Positions 10,291 through 20,000 of a DNA stretch of 20,000 bases are shown here, one piece after another. The stretch's first letter is position 1. Each line of letters opens with the position of its first letter. The notes under the pieces were generated by a model, which searched no databases, was not told where the DNA came from, and saw only the letters and a program-made list of their open reading frames with translations. Origin of the DNA: Theodoxus fluviatilis. Lineage: Eukaryota > Mollusca > Gastropoda > Cycloneritida > Neritidae. The stretch covers positions 1-20,000 of the forward strand of contig JAWQFJ010025557.1 of the NCBI GenBank assembly GCA_034096865.1. Direction: 5' to 3'. Both the position numbers and the translations under genes were made by a program.

Positions 10291-12209
10291 CAACGACTGT
10301 ATGCTGCTCTTAGCCAACTCATCACCCATATCCAGAGCTCAACACGCTTTTCTCCATACCCACCGAACATTAGTCTTCTTCGTAAATCCTGTGCTGGCAC
10401 TTGATGATAAACAGTATTTATAGATAGTTGGGCGTCGCACAAGCAAGTATCAGCACATCTCCACTTTCTGGGAAGCAATGCAACCTGACGCCGTCTAATA
10501 GCCTTTCCAAGGTTAAATCGCACCACGTTGTGTCAGGAATGTCCTCACAGGGACCCAGATTTACTCCAGAGTGGGTAGAGGCTATGCGAATCACACACCG
10601 TTTCTGAAGACGTAACTCTGGAATCTATTCAGCTTCGATTGCCGCACGCACAAGACACAGGCGACTGCGATCAAGCGCTCTGTTCTCTGGACTAGTGATT
10701 AATGCATAACACTTTATATTCGTAACAATAAAGTCAGTCCAAGAGTAGGTTAGCGCGGAGTCACACGGGCACGGGAGAAGGACTCAATGAAAAGTTTGAG
10801 TTCCATGCGTCCAGTGGCTTGACTTGTTGACCAGCAGAGGGCATTCTGGGTAGAACTCTTTTTGCAACCACTGCCCATATTGCGACAATAAAATGTCGTG
10901 TATATGCTGTGGATTACACCTTAAAGATGAATCGGGTGTGTGTTATCTGTTTGATTTCATAATCTGTTTGTGTTGTCTGTGTTTGGCTCAGCTGTCCATT
11001 ATTGATGATGCCAAAGGCGAGTCTCTATTCGCGAGTTTAATGAATCGATGAGATGTCTATTCTTGTTTATTATGCAACTCGATAGGAGGCTGGCAGAATA
11101 TCGATAGTAGTCTGTCCTCTGGTTAGTCGGGCTAGAATGCAATCCTATTTCCTGTCCACACTATTGTGTGCCTTACCAATGAACCGGTTAACAGCCACAG
11201 CACTAGCGTCATATGGAACTGTAGTGACCAGTCCATGGTGTCTTCCGCTTGTCAACATTGCCAGTAATTGTTGGTGCAAATTCATCTGCCTCAGCTTCTT
11301 CCTCGGATTCGCAGTCTTTTATCAGGACTGACATTTCTGTATCGAGGAAATAAAAACTAAAGAGAGTTTCTATGATCATATACGTTATTACACAATGTAT
11401 GACATAATTGTATTATTATATCCGTATATGTACGCACATGTAAATACCGTCGACAATCGCAGAACTGTCGTGTGAACGGCTGAAGTCTATCATATGGTCG
11501 GCAGGAAAAGACAAAGGTAGAGGCATCCCTATCCACATGTAAGGAAATTCTTTAGGGTATACGCTGAGACCGGATTCTGTAGATGTACGTCTTGGGCAGT
11601 CCCTAGAGAAAGGTCCACAGGTACTTCCTGTGCAACATGCACAAAAGCGTAGGTAGAGAAGAGAGACATATGAAGTCGAGTGATAATACTAAATCGCAGC
11701 TCACCATTCCTTTCAATAACAGCGACTAAATGTAATCATGTTCAAAGAAGATTCTTCAGAGGAGGGCATACTAAAAAGCTCCGCGAAGTAGATTACATAT
11801 AGAAGCCGATGATGTGTTGCTTTTCACAACTACGCCTGCAGAAAAGAGACAGGAGTGATGTTTCTTTTTATTTTTTTCTCCGCTCCTTTTAAACATAAAC
11901 CGGTAGTTCCTTGCGCCTGCAGCACCGTCGTGATGGTTGCCATTCATTCCAGCAGCGCTTGCAAAACAATCAAGGTAGCGGTGCGCTTATTTCCCCTTAA
12001 CTTCCGGCCGAAAACGAGGTTGCTGCGCATGGGCCGTGTGGAACCCTTTGTAAAGTACTGGCACAATCCGCTCTAAGCGCACCATGAGCCGCAATTTTAC
12101 AGTTGTGTCCGCGCTCCAAGAATGACGCATGCAAATAAGTAACCTTGATGAAAGGTCGTTTCCTGTACTGCCTCTCCTCCTGGATGAGCACTGCTGCACG
12201 GCCAACCAA
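10291..12209. other. No supported gene; single motif hits only
   Basis: I see no coding gene. The sequence CCAGCAGAGGGCAT at 10831-10844 is close to the CTCF core motif; a single match like this can be chance. A 64-codon ATG frame at 11137-11331 has a hydrophobic N-terminus (MQSYFLSTLLCALP) but no recognisable family. A minus-strand frame of 220 codons (9864-10526) begins at a non-ATG codon, crosses the G-rich tract and is not recognised. Confidence 0.4.
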
Positions 12210-12327
12210 CTTGGAGACTGACCCAGGTAGGGAACAAATAAACCGACTTGGAGACTGACCCAGGTAGGGAACAAATAAACCGACTTGGAGACTGACCCAG
12301 GTAGGGAACAAATAAACCGACTTTGAG
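12210..12327. repeat. 37-bp minisatellite, three full units plus the start of a fourth
   Basis: Units start CTTGGAGACTGACCCAGGTA at 12210, 12247 and 12284, each ending ACAAATAAACCGA or its start-edge variant. A fourth begins CTTTGAG at 12321. The three copies are nearly identical, suggesting recent duplication. On the minus strand the repeat is open in all three frames. The unit length is not a multiple of three, so the same DNA is read as FPTWVSLQVG, PYLGQSPS and CSLPGSVSK in turn within one open frame (11997-12533). Confidence 0.95.
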
Positions 12328-13261
12328 CACGTCAAAATGAGACAGAAACAGCAAGGCAAATGCGTAGGTGTTCCCTCAACGCGAACATTTTCAAACGCAG
12401 CCCATGCCTTTATGACAAGCCTCCCGAAAAAGGATGTATTCTCCCCCACGTGTCTATTTATATTGTACATCTTCAATGCGACCGCCTCGCCGAGCAACGG
12501 CTTGCCTTCAAAGGGTGCAACGCTTGACTTCATTTCGTGTGTTGACTAACAGTGCTAAGAGAACAGTTTGAATAGTCAAGTGCTGGCTTTTACGGTTTTG
12601 CTTGTGACTGGTAGAGGCGGTGTTCGAACCTGCATAAATACCAGCTGTTGAGCCTCTCTGAGCTCAACTCATATTGCCTCTCAACATCGTCGGGTACTTA
12701 TGAGGGCTGACTGGAAAATCATAAACGTTAATCTTGGCGCGTATATCCACAGTCTTGTTGCATGCCTCCCAGAGAGTCGAAATAGTGTTTGAATGGTAAT
12801 GAAAGTGGCCCAATGACAAGGTGGAAAAAGCGTGTGGTTTGAGCACCCAGCTGTGGATCAAAAGTGGCACTATACAAATCTAGCATCTTTACCGTTACCG
12901 TCTTCAGGATTGAGAGCAACAGAGCCTTCAAACCACGACACGTGACGATCCGAAACAAACGCTTGGCTAAGGCTGGTTGTTTTGGCAACAGGACCGTACA
13001 GCTTCACCGCTGCCGAGCTATCGGCATGACGACGTCGGCATTGTAGAGAATCAGTCCTTTCTTCAGTCATGAGGACGGCTTGGCAGCCCCTCTAGCTGTG
13101 TAAACAAATGATGTATCTATAATGCTGTGCTTTCGTCGATATTATTTTGCCAGAGAGCTTCGTGTTAAAGGTCACGCTTGTTTTGGATGGCACACAAGGA
13201 GAGCAGAGCAATTACCCTTCTAGTGACAATGAGTTTTCAGCGTCTGAAACAAGATCACTTT
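12328..13261. other. No supported gene
   Basis: No recognisable coding region. GTTCGAACC at 12622-12630 resembles a Pol III B box, but no A box lies at the right distance upstream, so I do not call a tRNA or SINE here. Confidence 0.4.
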
Positions 13262-13793
<532 letters not shown>

Positions 13794-14047
13794 AATTAGA
13801 CACTCGGACAGACAGACACCCAAAATTGTTAAGACACACAGACACTCAGACAAACAGACACTCGGACACATAAACACATAAACACACCTGACAGAAACAC
13901 AGACACAGAACCTGGTTGAATAGGAGCGCGTTCTCTGGCATACTTGTGTCAGAAAATAATGTTTCCCACCTTTTCACATATCTCAGTTAAGATAATTGTC
14001 TGTAGTAGATCTGGCAAAATTGCAGGGTCCTGTTTGGATGATCAGGC

Positions 14048-14185
14048 CACGTGACACGTCTTTCTCATGGCATTGCTCTAGGAAGACAAGGCACGCGTCT
14101 AAATTCTATGCGAAGCTGAGCGCTGATTGGTCGCGAGATATTACTCATTGCGCGCGGTTTTCTGTTGATTGGCTACCTATAAATA
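14048..14185 (+). promoter_or_regulatory. Promoter-like cluster: E-box, two inverted CCAAT boxes, TATA box
   Basis: In order on the plus strand: CACGTG (E-box) at 14048-14053, GATTGG at 14125-14130 and again at 14167-14172 (inverted CCAAT boxes, 42 bp apart), and TATAAATA at 14178-14185. This order and spacing is a textbook Pol II core and proximal promoter, predicting a start near 14210. No convincing coding sequence follows: the first ATG frames downstream stop within about 15 codons. The target could be a spliced or non-coding transcript, or a chance arrangement. Confidence 0.4.
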
Positions 14186-14952
14186 TGACCCACTGTATCT
14201 TTGGGCATTGCGTTTAGATTCTGACCTATATTTATATCAGAATGAGACATATTCTTCAGAAAATCTTATTCTCTTGCAAGCTGTGAAGAACTTTTGCGTC
14301 CAAAATTTTCCTCGGCGCCGAAGTTGTCAACAGCCAACCTGCAAAAACAACTCGGGAAAAGAACTGAGCTGCAGGATTGTAATATCAAAAGGTCTTTGGT
14401 ATCATAAAGATGAGAGTCGCGCAGCTATTTTAGTCATCCAATCAACACCCGGCTTCCCACTGGATTGAGCCTTTTCTGACGTCTTCCTCCTTTTCCTGTG
14501 TGATCTTGACTTCAAGGATAGGGCGATGCCAATGGGAAGTTTGCCTTCATGTCTGCAGCCATCTGGCTTCAGGCGTGGGCTCTCGGTAACGGTGTTGTCT
14601 TTGCTCTCGCTGCCAGCACTCAGAGGATCTCGACGAGGTGGAACGCCACCAACAGCGCGGTGATGTTGAGATTGGCAGGGCTTTTGCTGCAAACCCCGAA
14701 GAGACGCCAAGAACACTCTGCAGCCCTTTGACAAATGATTATCGATCGCAATGAAGACTCGTGTGGTGTCTTGGATGATTCGGCGTCTTCGCGCCTCTCG
14801 CAGATCCGAAAAATGATGAGTATAAAGCCTGAGGTGCTAAATACAGTGGCGATTGCGTGGGAGCACGCTTGTGTTTTGCTTTGTCGCTGTGTGCGAGAGT
14901 TCTGTAAAATGATGCGGCAGAAGTAGTGATTAGTTGTTAATACGTGCAAGGA

Positions 14953-15024
14953 TAAAGTCTTTCTCTTTATGCATGTATAGAGAAAGGCTTTAGAACCCGG
15001 AGTACCTGCACCCCATTGGTGCAG
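14953..15024 (+). other. Two adjacent hairpins
   Basis: Hairpin 1 pairs TAAAGTCTTTCTCT (14953-14966) with AGAGAAAGGCTTTA (14979-14992), 14 pairs with one G-U in RNA and a 12-nt loop containing ATGCAT. Hairpin 2 pairs CTGCACC (15006-15012) with GGTGCAG (15018-15024), 7 perfect pairs around CCATT. They could be a structured RNA or the ends of a small mobile element. The stem is short for a typical miRNA precursor. Confidence 0.4.
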
Positions 15025-16089
15025 TCTTCGGTTGGTCTTTCTAGAGGCATTCGTAAAGACAGAGGCATACTACGATACTATTACATTGGGAAAGGAAACA
15101 TTTGTGCATGAGAATGCTTCTTTTAAAAATACCCCAAATTGATATTGATAGATGTCAGCTAATAATTACAGCAACAACAACAAAACAATCTTGTTTCGGA
15201 CAGGCGTTGCCGACAATGATGCTATGCTTTATTCCAAACTGCTTTGGAATGTCTATCTAGATTCTAAAATCCTACTATTCGATTGGTACATGTCCGTTTG
15301 CAACAGTCTTGCGGGAATTGATAATATGGTAAAAGAAGCTGTCCGGAAACCCTTTAAAAATACTCACCAACGCTCACACAGTGGAGATGTCACCACTGCG
15401 TAGATTCACGTCAACAATTTGCCGTGGGTTGCAAATAGAAAAGCCTAAGGCTTAGTGATTTTATCAGAGCTTTAGATCGAAGAGCGTGGAAGAACTCTCA
15501 TACATCCATCACTTCCAGCGTTGAGGTTTTATGACTTCGCCTGTTCTGCTGGTCATTGCCGCTGGCTGGCAGCCGACTAAATGAGTTTTCCTGTGCGGAG
15601 AGGACCTAACACCTACGCTCGCACTGGTGTCCAGGTCGAGTGACCAGGGAAGAAAGGACGCACAAAAGAAGCACTGTGTAGGCTGACGACAGGGCGGAAA
15701 TGGGCAGAGTGCCAGTCAGATAATTATCATGAGGACCGGGATCCTCTTTGGAGCCTGCACCCAGGAGGCAGGGAAAGGCTGAAAGGGGGGGGGATGTTTG
15801 GGGGGTAGCAGTGCAAATAGGACAGAGAGGAGTGTTGAGGGAAGTTGGTTTCTCCGAAGGGTTGATACAAAGAAATGAGTGCTGGAAAGAGAAGGAGAAA
15901 GGATGGGCAGGGAGTTCGGCGGTGGGCTCAAGGGTCTGGGAAAGAGAGGGAGTGGGATGCACCAGGGTAGGTGTTGGCAAAAAGGGAAGGGGGTGACAGA
16001 GGGTGTAAGGGCTTGAGAAAGGGGAGAGGTGGTGGGGATGTTCTAGAGGGGAGGGGTCGAGTGCGGGTACGTTAATGATGGCTCGCTTG

Positions 16090-16171
16090 ACTTCCGGGTG
16101 GGTCGCTACGGGAACTAATACGGCTGCTGCGCGGACGGGTCTCAACGATCGATGGGAGCGCCATCTTGTGG
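16090..16171. promoter_or_regulatory. GC-rich promoter-like motif cluster (ETS-like, CTCF/YY1-like)
   Basis: ACTTCCGGGT at 16090-16099 matches the ETS-family core. On the minus strand, CCACAAGATGGCGC (16158-16171) matches the CTCF core at all but one degenerate position and also contains a YY1-like AAGATGGCG. These motifs cluster in TATA-less promoters of broadly expressed genes. The neighbouring minus-strand open frame (15606-16178) begins at TTG, is Pro/Ser-rich and unrecognised, so no gene can be attached with confidence. Confidence 0.25.
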
Positions 16172-17609
16172 CCCGCAAAAATGAAGATTAGGGGAGAAAA
16201 CAGCCACGCCATTTTTTTCTCTCCACAAAGGGTTTTGCACGGTCGCTTCCATCATTTCATTACGCCCACTAGTTGCCACCACTGTCGCCTCTGAAACCAA
16301 AGGTCAATCTCAGAGCAAAAAGTGAAATGAATGCCCATCCCTGAGCTTTACTCCAAAAGAAAGCACATTTCCGCTTGCTGTTCCATTGTGGCTTGATTTA
16401 CATGACGTCACCTGCCAAGGTGACCCGGATGCTCTTTTCAAACGCGCCTAGCTTCCCTTAACGGTCTATTCCGCACTCCGGATTACCCAACCCGTCTTTT
16501 TAAAGCCACCCGCGCTTCTCTTTTTTTTTTTAAGCTACCCAGTGCCTCTCTTTTTCCTATGTACCGAATATTCTGGAATAGGTGAGTGAAATCGTGGCAG
16601 GCTGGGACGGCGCACAACCATGAGGTGGTTGAACCTGAATCACGCCCATCAAAACAGCCACTCTGGTTTTCTGCAGGAGAATGTTCCCGCTGTGCATTAA
16701 CATTAGTGAGAGCATGGAAGTACACCGTGTAGCAACCAATGCTGTACATGTCTCTCCGTGTGGTTGAAACTAAAGGCAACCAAGGGTGAAATGCTTTAGA
16801 TGCGAATTTATTCAGAACAATTTTTTTTCTTCTGAAAGAGAGTTGAGGTAAGAGTAACATCAATTGATTTTGTTTACTTGTGAATTTGGTTGTCTTTTCT
16901 TTTTTGGTCACTGTCTCTTTTAGTTCAGTGTATGCTAGCTGACTCGTCACTTTTGTTTAAAAATACCACATGCTGAGGATTTGCTTTATTGTTATTTTCT
17001 AAGCTAACCGCGCAAAGCATATTTTGGTAGGATAGTATTCCCCTCTTTATATGAAAAGTATGATAGTTTCAAGCACCACAATGAGGCATTGCCTTCTACA
17101 TGTTTTCTTCGTTTACTGCTTTCGTAACGTTTCTCCTCACCGCTTATACATCGTGACATTGTATACGTCAGAACGGTGGTCTTAAACTCATTTGTGCGTA
17201 AGAGAAAACATATATTTGTCGCCAGTTTGGTGTTCCTTCGAAAGTATTTGCTCCAGCGGTAGTTTTGTCCGTGGTTCTTCCCCAGGACCTGTCTAATAAC
17301 TGAGGTTGTTCAGTACAAATGTTACCCCTTGCCTCCCAACACCACGCGGCACGCACACGGGCGCTGCCAGTCACGTGCCTTGAAGGACGACCCACAACCC
17401 TTTCTCCCTGGCGCCACCAAATGATCTTCTCCATGCAGTGACGGCAACCCCTGACCTTTCGCAAATGCCGGAAGAATCCATACTTGGAATGGCAGCCCTG
17501 CCTCCGAGGCTCGCAGGCGCACGGAGATGTCTGTCCTCGCCCCTGCCTCCTCTAGCCTTAGGGCGTGTACAACCCCCACAGCCACGTTGAGGAACCTCAA
17601 CACGTCTCA

Positions 17610-17630
17610 CCCCCCCCCCCCCCCCCCCCC
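17610..17630. repeat. Poly-C run of 21
   Basis: An uninterrupted C homopolymer in a C/T-rich stretch (about 17530-17800). It is prone to length error in sequencing. The nearby minus-strand Gly-rich frames are artefacts of this composition. Confidence 0.9.
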
Positions 17631-18088
17631 AACATCCCTTCCTCACCATCCCCTGAATCCCTCAAACCTCAGATATCAAGCACTCTTTCCCAACCTCTGA
17701 AATCCTCTCCTCCCTTCACCATCCCTATTCTCTAAACCCCCAACCCCTCGCATTAGACCTCCTTCGTCAAAGTCCCATCCTGAACGTCTGAATCGCCTCC
17801 TCCCGTCGATCTCTTTGCCTTCCGGTGGCGGATCTCGCCCTGAGATCTTTTCTAGCTGTTGTTTTCGAGAAGGAGTGTGTTTGCTGGGCCATGGAAAAAT
17901 GGAGTTGAAATGCAGCCTAGGGTTGGCGCAAGTTGACCTGAGCGTCTTTTCCTCAACTCGGTTGACGTCGTTGTACATGAGTCGAGCGTCAAGAATTTCC
18001 GGTGGGGCCGACAGTTCCTGTCTCCTCACTAGGCATTCCACCTTCACTATTATGGCGGCGTGACGTCTAGCACGGGTCTTCCGGGATG

Positions 18089-18133
18089 AGCTGTGAATTT
18101 ATCCCTCCAGGTTTACTGGAGGTCTTCACAGCT
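18089..18133 (+). repeat. Two-step hairpin preceding (TG)n
   Basis: The outer stem is AGCTGTGAA (18089-18097) with TTCACAGCT (18125-18133), 9 perfect pairs. The inner stem is CCTCCAG (18104-18110) with CTGGAGG (18116-18122), 7 perfect pairs around GTTTA. It is followed within ten bases by TCTGTCTG and the (TG)n run. Hairpin plus microsatellite architecture is seen in Helitron/Helentron-derived short elements; assignment to that class is inference. Confidence 0.6.
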
Positions 18134-18138
18134 TTATC

Positions 18139-18152
18139 TGTCTGTGTGTGTG

Positions 18153-18230
<78 letters not shown>

Positions 18231-18236
18231 TGTGTG
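18139..18236. repeat. (TG)n microsatellite
   Basis: A TG dinucleotide run with two TTTG and one TATG interruptions. The sequence after it (18237-18310) includes CTCAAAAACTACTAAACGGA. Sequence of that kind is, to my recollection, often found beside microsatellites in invertebrate dispersed repeats, so hairpin, TG run and this flank may form one element. Confidence 0.93.
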
Positions 18237-18721
18237 AGTCTGTCCCGACTTAACGGCTGATATCTCAAAAACTACTAAACGGATTTCCTTGACACTTTGC
18301 ACACTTACTGGAAGTTAGGTCCGATTGAAGATATAAAATTTTCAGAATCAAGGTATGAAAAGAAAGTGACTTTTTTAGGTCGTAAACTCGAAAACACCCC
18401 TCTAAAATGTCCCTTGACGGAATAGCTATATTTCGCCTTTTCCTTTACTCCCGTCGCCAGCAGCGCTTCTCCCACGCTGTACGAGCACTCATCAGTTACA
18501 TAAATAGTTTTCGTGATCCTCCCCAGAAACAAAATCGCCTTTGCTTAAAAAATTACCGTTTTACAGTCAAAAGTGGTGTCTCCACCCGCGCGGCCGGTCC
18601 GACTCTTAGAACAGCCACTCCATCTCAGCGGCAGTGCGATAGAGTAGGCCTACGCTACCAAGTTCTGTTCTCGTGGCCTAATGGCAGTGAATCGATATTA
18701 AACTTGGCAGAAATAGACCTT

Positions 18722-19361
18722 GGCCCTTATCCAGAACGGCGAGTTATTTTAACCCCGATTTATCTCTAAACCTGAGTTAGCTATTGCGAGGCTAGGCGCT
18801 AGGTTAAATCCCCACCCACGAAGCGAAAATAACGCGGGGTTTGCTAAATCTTGGTCTAGGTCAACTCAGACGATTCCAACTGTCTGTTCCGCACTCCCTT
18901 GGCTGGAAACCATTATAATGTATATAGCAAAGCGCAACCTAGGATCCTCTGACGAGCGTACTTTATCTGACCGATTTACCTTCCCTAGTGAAGCTGGATA
19001 GGGGCCAAGGTCATTTGCTCACTGCACAGAGGCAGTGAGAGGAAATTCTTCACATCAGGCCCTTGAATCGCGGCTGGATTAGAGTCATAACACGTTTTCT
19101 ACACACACTCACAACGCGCGCCGCACACATGAACGCATGTGCATCTGATTAAAAGAGCCAATACTTGCTCAGTCGAAGATAACCCAGGGTTATCTATTTA
19201 CCTTGCCGACATCGGGAGGATAGTTTAACTCTCTGCTTTGACGCGAGGTTAGGGCTAAATCGCCGTCATGCATAGGAAAATTTAACCCGAAGTCAAGATA
19301 ACCCGGGGTTGGGGGATAAATCAAGGGTTAAAAAGATAAATCGCCGTTCTGGATACGGGCC
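18722..19361. mobile_element. Nonautonomous DNA transposon (about 640 bp) with terminal inverted repeats of about 45 bp
   Basis: The left end begins GGCCCTTATCCAGAACGGCG at 18722, and the right end, reverse complemented from 19361, begins GGCCCGTATCCAGAACGGCG. The match continues with small gaps through TTTAACCC and GATTTATC, giving inverted repeats of roughly 45 bp. CTT lies immediately outside both ends (18719-18721 and 19362-19364), a possible 3-bp target duplication. The right arm carries subterminal repeats (CGGCGATTTA twice, AACCCGGGG-type motifs) and the 17-bp palindrome GATAACCCAGGGTTATC at 19178-19194. No transposase frame is present. A 3-bp duplication and G/C-rich ends would fit a PIF/Harbinger-type MITE, but CTT is not the usual target, so the class is tentative. 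An extra end copy lies inside at 18994-19012. Confidence 0.72.
19018..19039. repeat. Perfect 8-bp hairpin inside the inverted-repeat element
   Basis: CTCACTGC (19018-19025) pairs with GCAGTGAG (19032-19039) around the loop ACAGAG. It lies six bases outside the internal terminal-repeat copy at 18994-19012 and may mark a junction between joined elements. Confidence 0.5.
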
Positions 19362-19503
19362 CTTGAGTATCCTAATATGTACAAGACCACTCAAATATCA
19401 TGAACTATCATCCATTTGTCTACAATTTACAGTGCAACCGAGGGGGTTTGCAGGATATGATTTCATATCTGCTTTACAATTCAATACTTTCAGATTTATG
19501 TAT

Positions 19504-19586
19504 TAGCTCACTCGGTAGCTCGTCGAATTTTTTTTTGTCGCTGGGACATGCTTGGTTGTAGGGGATGCGCATACGGGTTCGAATCC
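19504..19586 (+). ncRNA. tRNA-like SINE head (Pol III A box and B box)
   Basis: TAGCTCACTCGG at 19504-19515 matches the Pol III A-box consensus, and GGTTCGAATCC at 19576-19586 is a perfect B box. They are 72 bp apart, longer than in most tRNAs, with a T-run inserted after the D-arm region. The D-arm does not pair (GCTC faces GCTC) and the T-arm pairs at only 4 of 5 positions, so this is not a functional tRNA. A tRNA-derived SINE or decayed tRNA copy is the likely identity. The SINE body cannot be delimited because (GA)n begins shortly after. Confidence 0.55.
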
Positions 19587-19623
19587 GCACAGATGCTTCT
19601 TTCTTTATGTGTGTATGGTATTC

Positions 19624-19733
<110 letters not shown>

Positions 19734-19756
19734 CACCCCACCCATTGTTGTACACG

Positions 19757-19910
19757 TGAGAGGTTGCGGGTTCGAACCTTACTTTTTTTTTATCCCCTCT
19801 TTTTTCGAGATGTTGCGGGTTCGAACCTGACCTGTGTTTTTTGTGTTTTTTTGTTTTGTTTTTCCCCCCTCTTTTCTTGAGAGATTGCAGGTTCGAACCC
19901 GATCTTTTTA
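19757..19910 (+). repeat. Three tandem T-arm/B-box modules with T-runs
   Basis: The 10-bp palindrome GGTTCGAACC occurs at 19769-19778, 19818-19827 and 19890-19899. Each copy is preceded by a GAGA-RTTGCRG stretch and followed by T-rich sequence with runs of four or more T, the Pol III termination signal. The module starts are 49 and 72 bp apart. The sequence before and after each palindrome resembles the variable-loop and T-arm part of a tRNA, but A boxes are absent. They look like tandemly duplicated 3' fragments of the neighbouring tRNA-like element; autonomous Pol III transcription is unlikely. Confidence 0.6.
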
Positions 19911-20000
19911 TATTTTTTGTTTTTATGCCAAAACCTGGAGGTTCAGCGCCAGCGGTTTTTATTATACTCTTTTTCTTCCCCATGCGTACTATATGATTTG

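Noticed and set aside
9864..10526. 220-codon minus-strand frame
   Set aside because: Begins at a non-ATG codon and crosses the poly-G tract as a Pro run; no recognised motif.
12611..12630. tRNA or SINE from GTTCGAACC
   Set aside because: No A box at a suitable distance upstream and no T-stem pairing.
14402..14949. Overlapping 110- and 109-codon minus-strand frames downstream of the candidate promoter
   Set aside because: They are antisense to the promoter direction, unrecognised, and the plus-strand frames in the same stretch are equally unconvincing.
15606..16178. 190-codon Pro/Ser-rich minus-strand frame
   Set aside because: Begins at TTG, is composed of low-complexity C/T-rich sequence and shows no recognised domain. 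The promoter-like motifs nearby do not make it a gene.
16483..16950. 155-codon minus-strand frame
   Set aside because: Not recognised, ends in Lys-rich low-complexity sequence encoded by a poly-T patch, and has no promoter or splice context that I can see.

Overview
This window reads as a gene-poor, repeat-dominated stretch of an animal nuclear genome. The evidence is two decayed non-LTR retrotransposon (LINE, CR1/L2-like) C-terminal fragments, long simple-sequence arrays, three different minisatellites, nonautonomous DNA transposons with terminal inverted repeats, and a tRNA-derived (Pol III A/B box) element. There is no operon-like gene packing and no intact recognisable protein-coding gene. 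A lophotrochozoan, perhaps a mollusc, would fit the LINE type and microsatellite load; that assignment is inference.

Layout. Positions 1-1030 are mostly featureless, apart from a C-rich patch at 614-640. 1030-1450 (minus) is a CR1/L2-like LINE tail. 1761-2800 is an indel-free minisatellite of 26 units of 40 bp. 3583-4244 (minus) is a second LINE 3' end with a long (TTA)n tail. 4632-4726 is (CA)n. 4875-6621 is a 36-bp minisatellite interrupted at 6036-6449 by a 414-bp element with inverted-repeat ends and a perfect 9-bp target duplication. 6900-7305 is (TGTC)n, and 8103-8212 is an interrupted (GGCA)n in the opposite sense. 9223-9531 is a weak candidate first exon. 9827-9860 and 10224-10290 are C-rich and G-rich tracts. 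12210-12327 is a 37-bp minisatellite and 13262-13791 a very long (CA)n.

The second half also holds a promoter-like cluster with CCAAT and TATA boxes (14048-14185), a pair of hairpins (14953-15024), and a promoter-like motif cluster (16090-16171). A two-stem hairpin beside (TG)n lies at 18089-18236. A 640-bp inverted-repeat element with a third terminal-repeat copy inside it spans 18722-19361. The end of the window holds a tRNA-like SINE head, (GA)n, and three tandem T-arm/B-box modules each followed by T-runs (19504-19900).

No genes work together here in a pathway. What the window shows is repeat turnover: tandem arrays growing by unit duplication, DNA transposons inserting into them, and LINE 3' ends seeding microsatellites. 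The best-supported unannotated items are the 6036-6449 element, the 18722-19361 element and the B-box modules. All long open frames with Cys/Leu/Ser/Val, Thr/His, Ile or Leu runs are shadows of microsatellites.
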